Shown here: one piece after another, positions 63,175 through 64,000 of the stretch | Layout: the number at the start of each line of letters is the position of its first letter | How positions within the stretch are numbered: the first letter of the stretch is position 1 | DNA from: Picrophilus oshimae DSM 9789 | GTDB lineage: Archaea > Thermoplasmatota > Thermoplasmata > Thermoplasmatales > Thermoplasmataceae | NCBI RefSeq assembly: GCF_900176435.1 | Contig: NZ_FWYE01000003.1 | Span: forward strand, 1-64,000 | DNA: 64,000 bases | Direction: 5' to 3' | Position numbers and translations under genes: made by a program | The notes under the pieces: model-generated | Told to the model about the DNA's origin: nothing | The model's input: only the letters and a program-made list of their open reading frames with translations | Databases searched by the model: none

Positions 63175-64000
63175 ATTATTCTCACCACCTCGACTATGAG
63201 AAATACTATGGCTATGCCACCAATCATAAATATCATGTAATAGTTTAAAAGCCCTGCCTGTATTTTTCTAAATGCATTTCCAAGGTTTATGAATTTTGAA
63301 AAGGCTTTATCTGTATCAATTATGAAATATTTGTTTATGTATGAAATTCCATGCGAGAATGAAACAAAGGCATCCTGTGCTATGTAATATGTAAATAACC
63401 TATCAAGATAGAATTTGTTTCTTACAATTCTTGAGAATATATTGCTATCCTGTATTCTTATTCTGCCGATTGATACAAGGTATGCTATAAATATACCTAT
63501 TACCACATATATCAATGGAAGTGCATCTATTAAAATAGGCGGCGTGTAAACGTATGCATTGTTATATATGTAATGATAGAATGGTACCTGGAATATACCA
63601 AGTATTAAGGAAAGAACTGCAAGAACCATTACAGGTATTAAATATACAAGCTTTGGGTCCCTTGCACGCTCTGCAAGCTTTGACCTTGGCCTTCCAAGAA
63701 AGACCTTAAAGTACATTCTAAATATGTAAAGCGCCGTGAATATCTCACCAAGGGATAATAAAAGCCATGGGATTATATCTCCAGATCTTATGTAATATAA
63801 ATATGCAAATGAAACTATTGTATCCTTTGAATAGAAGCCTGCAGTCGGCGGAATGCCTGCAAGCGTTATGGAGCCTATAAGCATTAATATTGCAGTTGCC
63901 GGCATCCTTTTAAACAAACCGCCCATGTATCTTATATCACGGTTCTCAAGGGTCATTATCATTATCGCACCGGCAGCCATGAACAATAATGCCTTGAATA
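63171..64000 (-). CDS. nuoL: Complex I subunit L, C-terminal part (partial)
   Basis: The right edge cuts the gene; 276 residues are visible, starting within FKALLFMAAGAIM. AGIPPTAGFYSKDTIVSFAY is a NuoL signature, followed by membrane helices and the amphipathic region near the C terminus. It pumps protons at the distal end of the membrane arm. The upstream part (with the TM5-TM8 residues) is outside the window. Confidence 0.93.
   Translation of the reverse strand, partial: FKALLFMAAGAIMIMTLENRDIRYMGGLFKRMPATAILMLIGSITLAGIPPTAGFYSKDTIVSFAYLYYIRSGDIIPWLLLSLGEIFTALYIFRMYFKVFLGRPRSKLAERARDPKLVYLIPVMVLAVLSLILGIFQVPFYHYIYNNAYVYTPPILIDALPLIYVVIGIFIAYLVSIGRIRIQDSNIFSRIVRNKFYLDRLFTYYIAQDAFVSFSHGISYINKYFIIDTDKAFSKFINLGNAFRKIQAGLLNYYMIFMIGGIAIVFLIVEVVRII

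Overview
The window is 64 kb of a low-GC archaeal chromosome that most resembles Picrophilus or a close relative in the Thermoplasmatales (acidophilic Euryarchaeota). Signs of this are the archaeal-type PEP carboxylase, CTP-dependent riboflavin kinase, aIF2-beta, PriL, SRP19, S8e, prefoldin beta, Pcc1, MptA, a two-subunit 2-oxoacid:ferredoxin oxidoreductase, an Sdh operon with a CCG-domain subunit, a thermopsin-like acid protease, and a KdgA-type 2-keto-3-deoxygluconate aldolase. Many starts have a TATA box centred about 25 bp upstream, as expected for leaderless transcripts. Internal operon genes often overlap by 4 nt. The genus assignment is inference from protein character, not from a database search.

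Layout. 0-7.3 kb: Nudix hydrolase, PEP carboxylase, pyrBI, Dph6-like enzyme, glycosyltransferase, and an aIF2beta-PIN-RbkR run. 7.3-19.2 kb: ribbon-helix-helix regulator operon, MFS transporter, MazG-like enzyme, a heterodimeric ABC exporter, DtxR-like regulator, GAF/fRMsr protein, M24 peptidase, PriL, SRP19-S8e and a flippase. 19.2-25.3 kb: NadE, NhaP antiporter, family-5 UDG, PLD protein and a lone CobJ/CbiH. 25.3-35.4 kb: a citric-acid-cycle block with mdh, sdhABCD, 2-oxoacid:ferredoxin oxidoreductase and sucCD. 35.5-41 kb: NAPRTase, a two-gene symporter, the pcc1-pfdB-mptA operon, RibL, adenosine-specific kinase and tRNA-Arg(CCG).

41.05-45.0 kb is the least ordinary stretch. It starts right after the tRNA and holds a 470-bp region with a symmetric promoter-like element and a broken antisense reading frame, a thermopsin-like protein with four surface repeats, a small unknown gene, and a coiled-coil gene that appears split into overlapping frames. 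45-53.6 kb: FMN-dependent lactate-type oxidase, prephenate dehydratase, radical SAM/SPASM protein, a VIT-like/DUF211 pair, an orphan IS630-type transposase DNA-binding domain, a PQQ beta-propeller protein, a TPP riboswitch driving an MFS transporter, and a Nudix-UDG fusion protein. 53.6-60.5 kb: a fatty-acid beta-oxidation cluster (fused hydratase/dehydrogenase, acyl-CoA synthetase, thiolase and two acyl-CoA dehydrogenase-like subunits). 60.5-64 kb: KDG aldolase, then the 3' end of a complex I operon (NuoM, NuoL).

Together the genes describe an aerobic heterotroph that oxidises sugars (non-phosphorylative Entner-Doudoroff), fatty acids and lactate through ferredoxin, Sdh and complex I. It also has several nucleotide-pool and uracil-repair functions (two Nudix domains, MazG, two UDG-family proteins). 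No CRISPR array, rRNA operon or intact transposon was seen.
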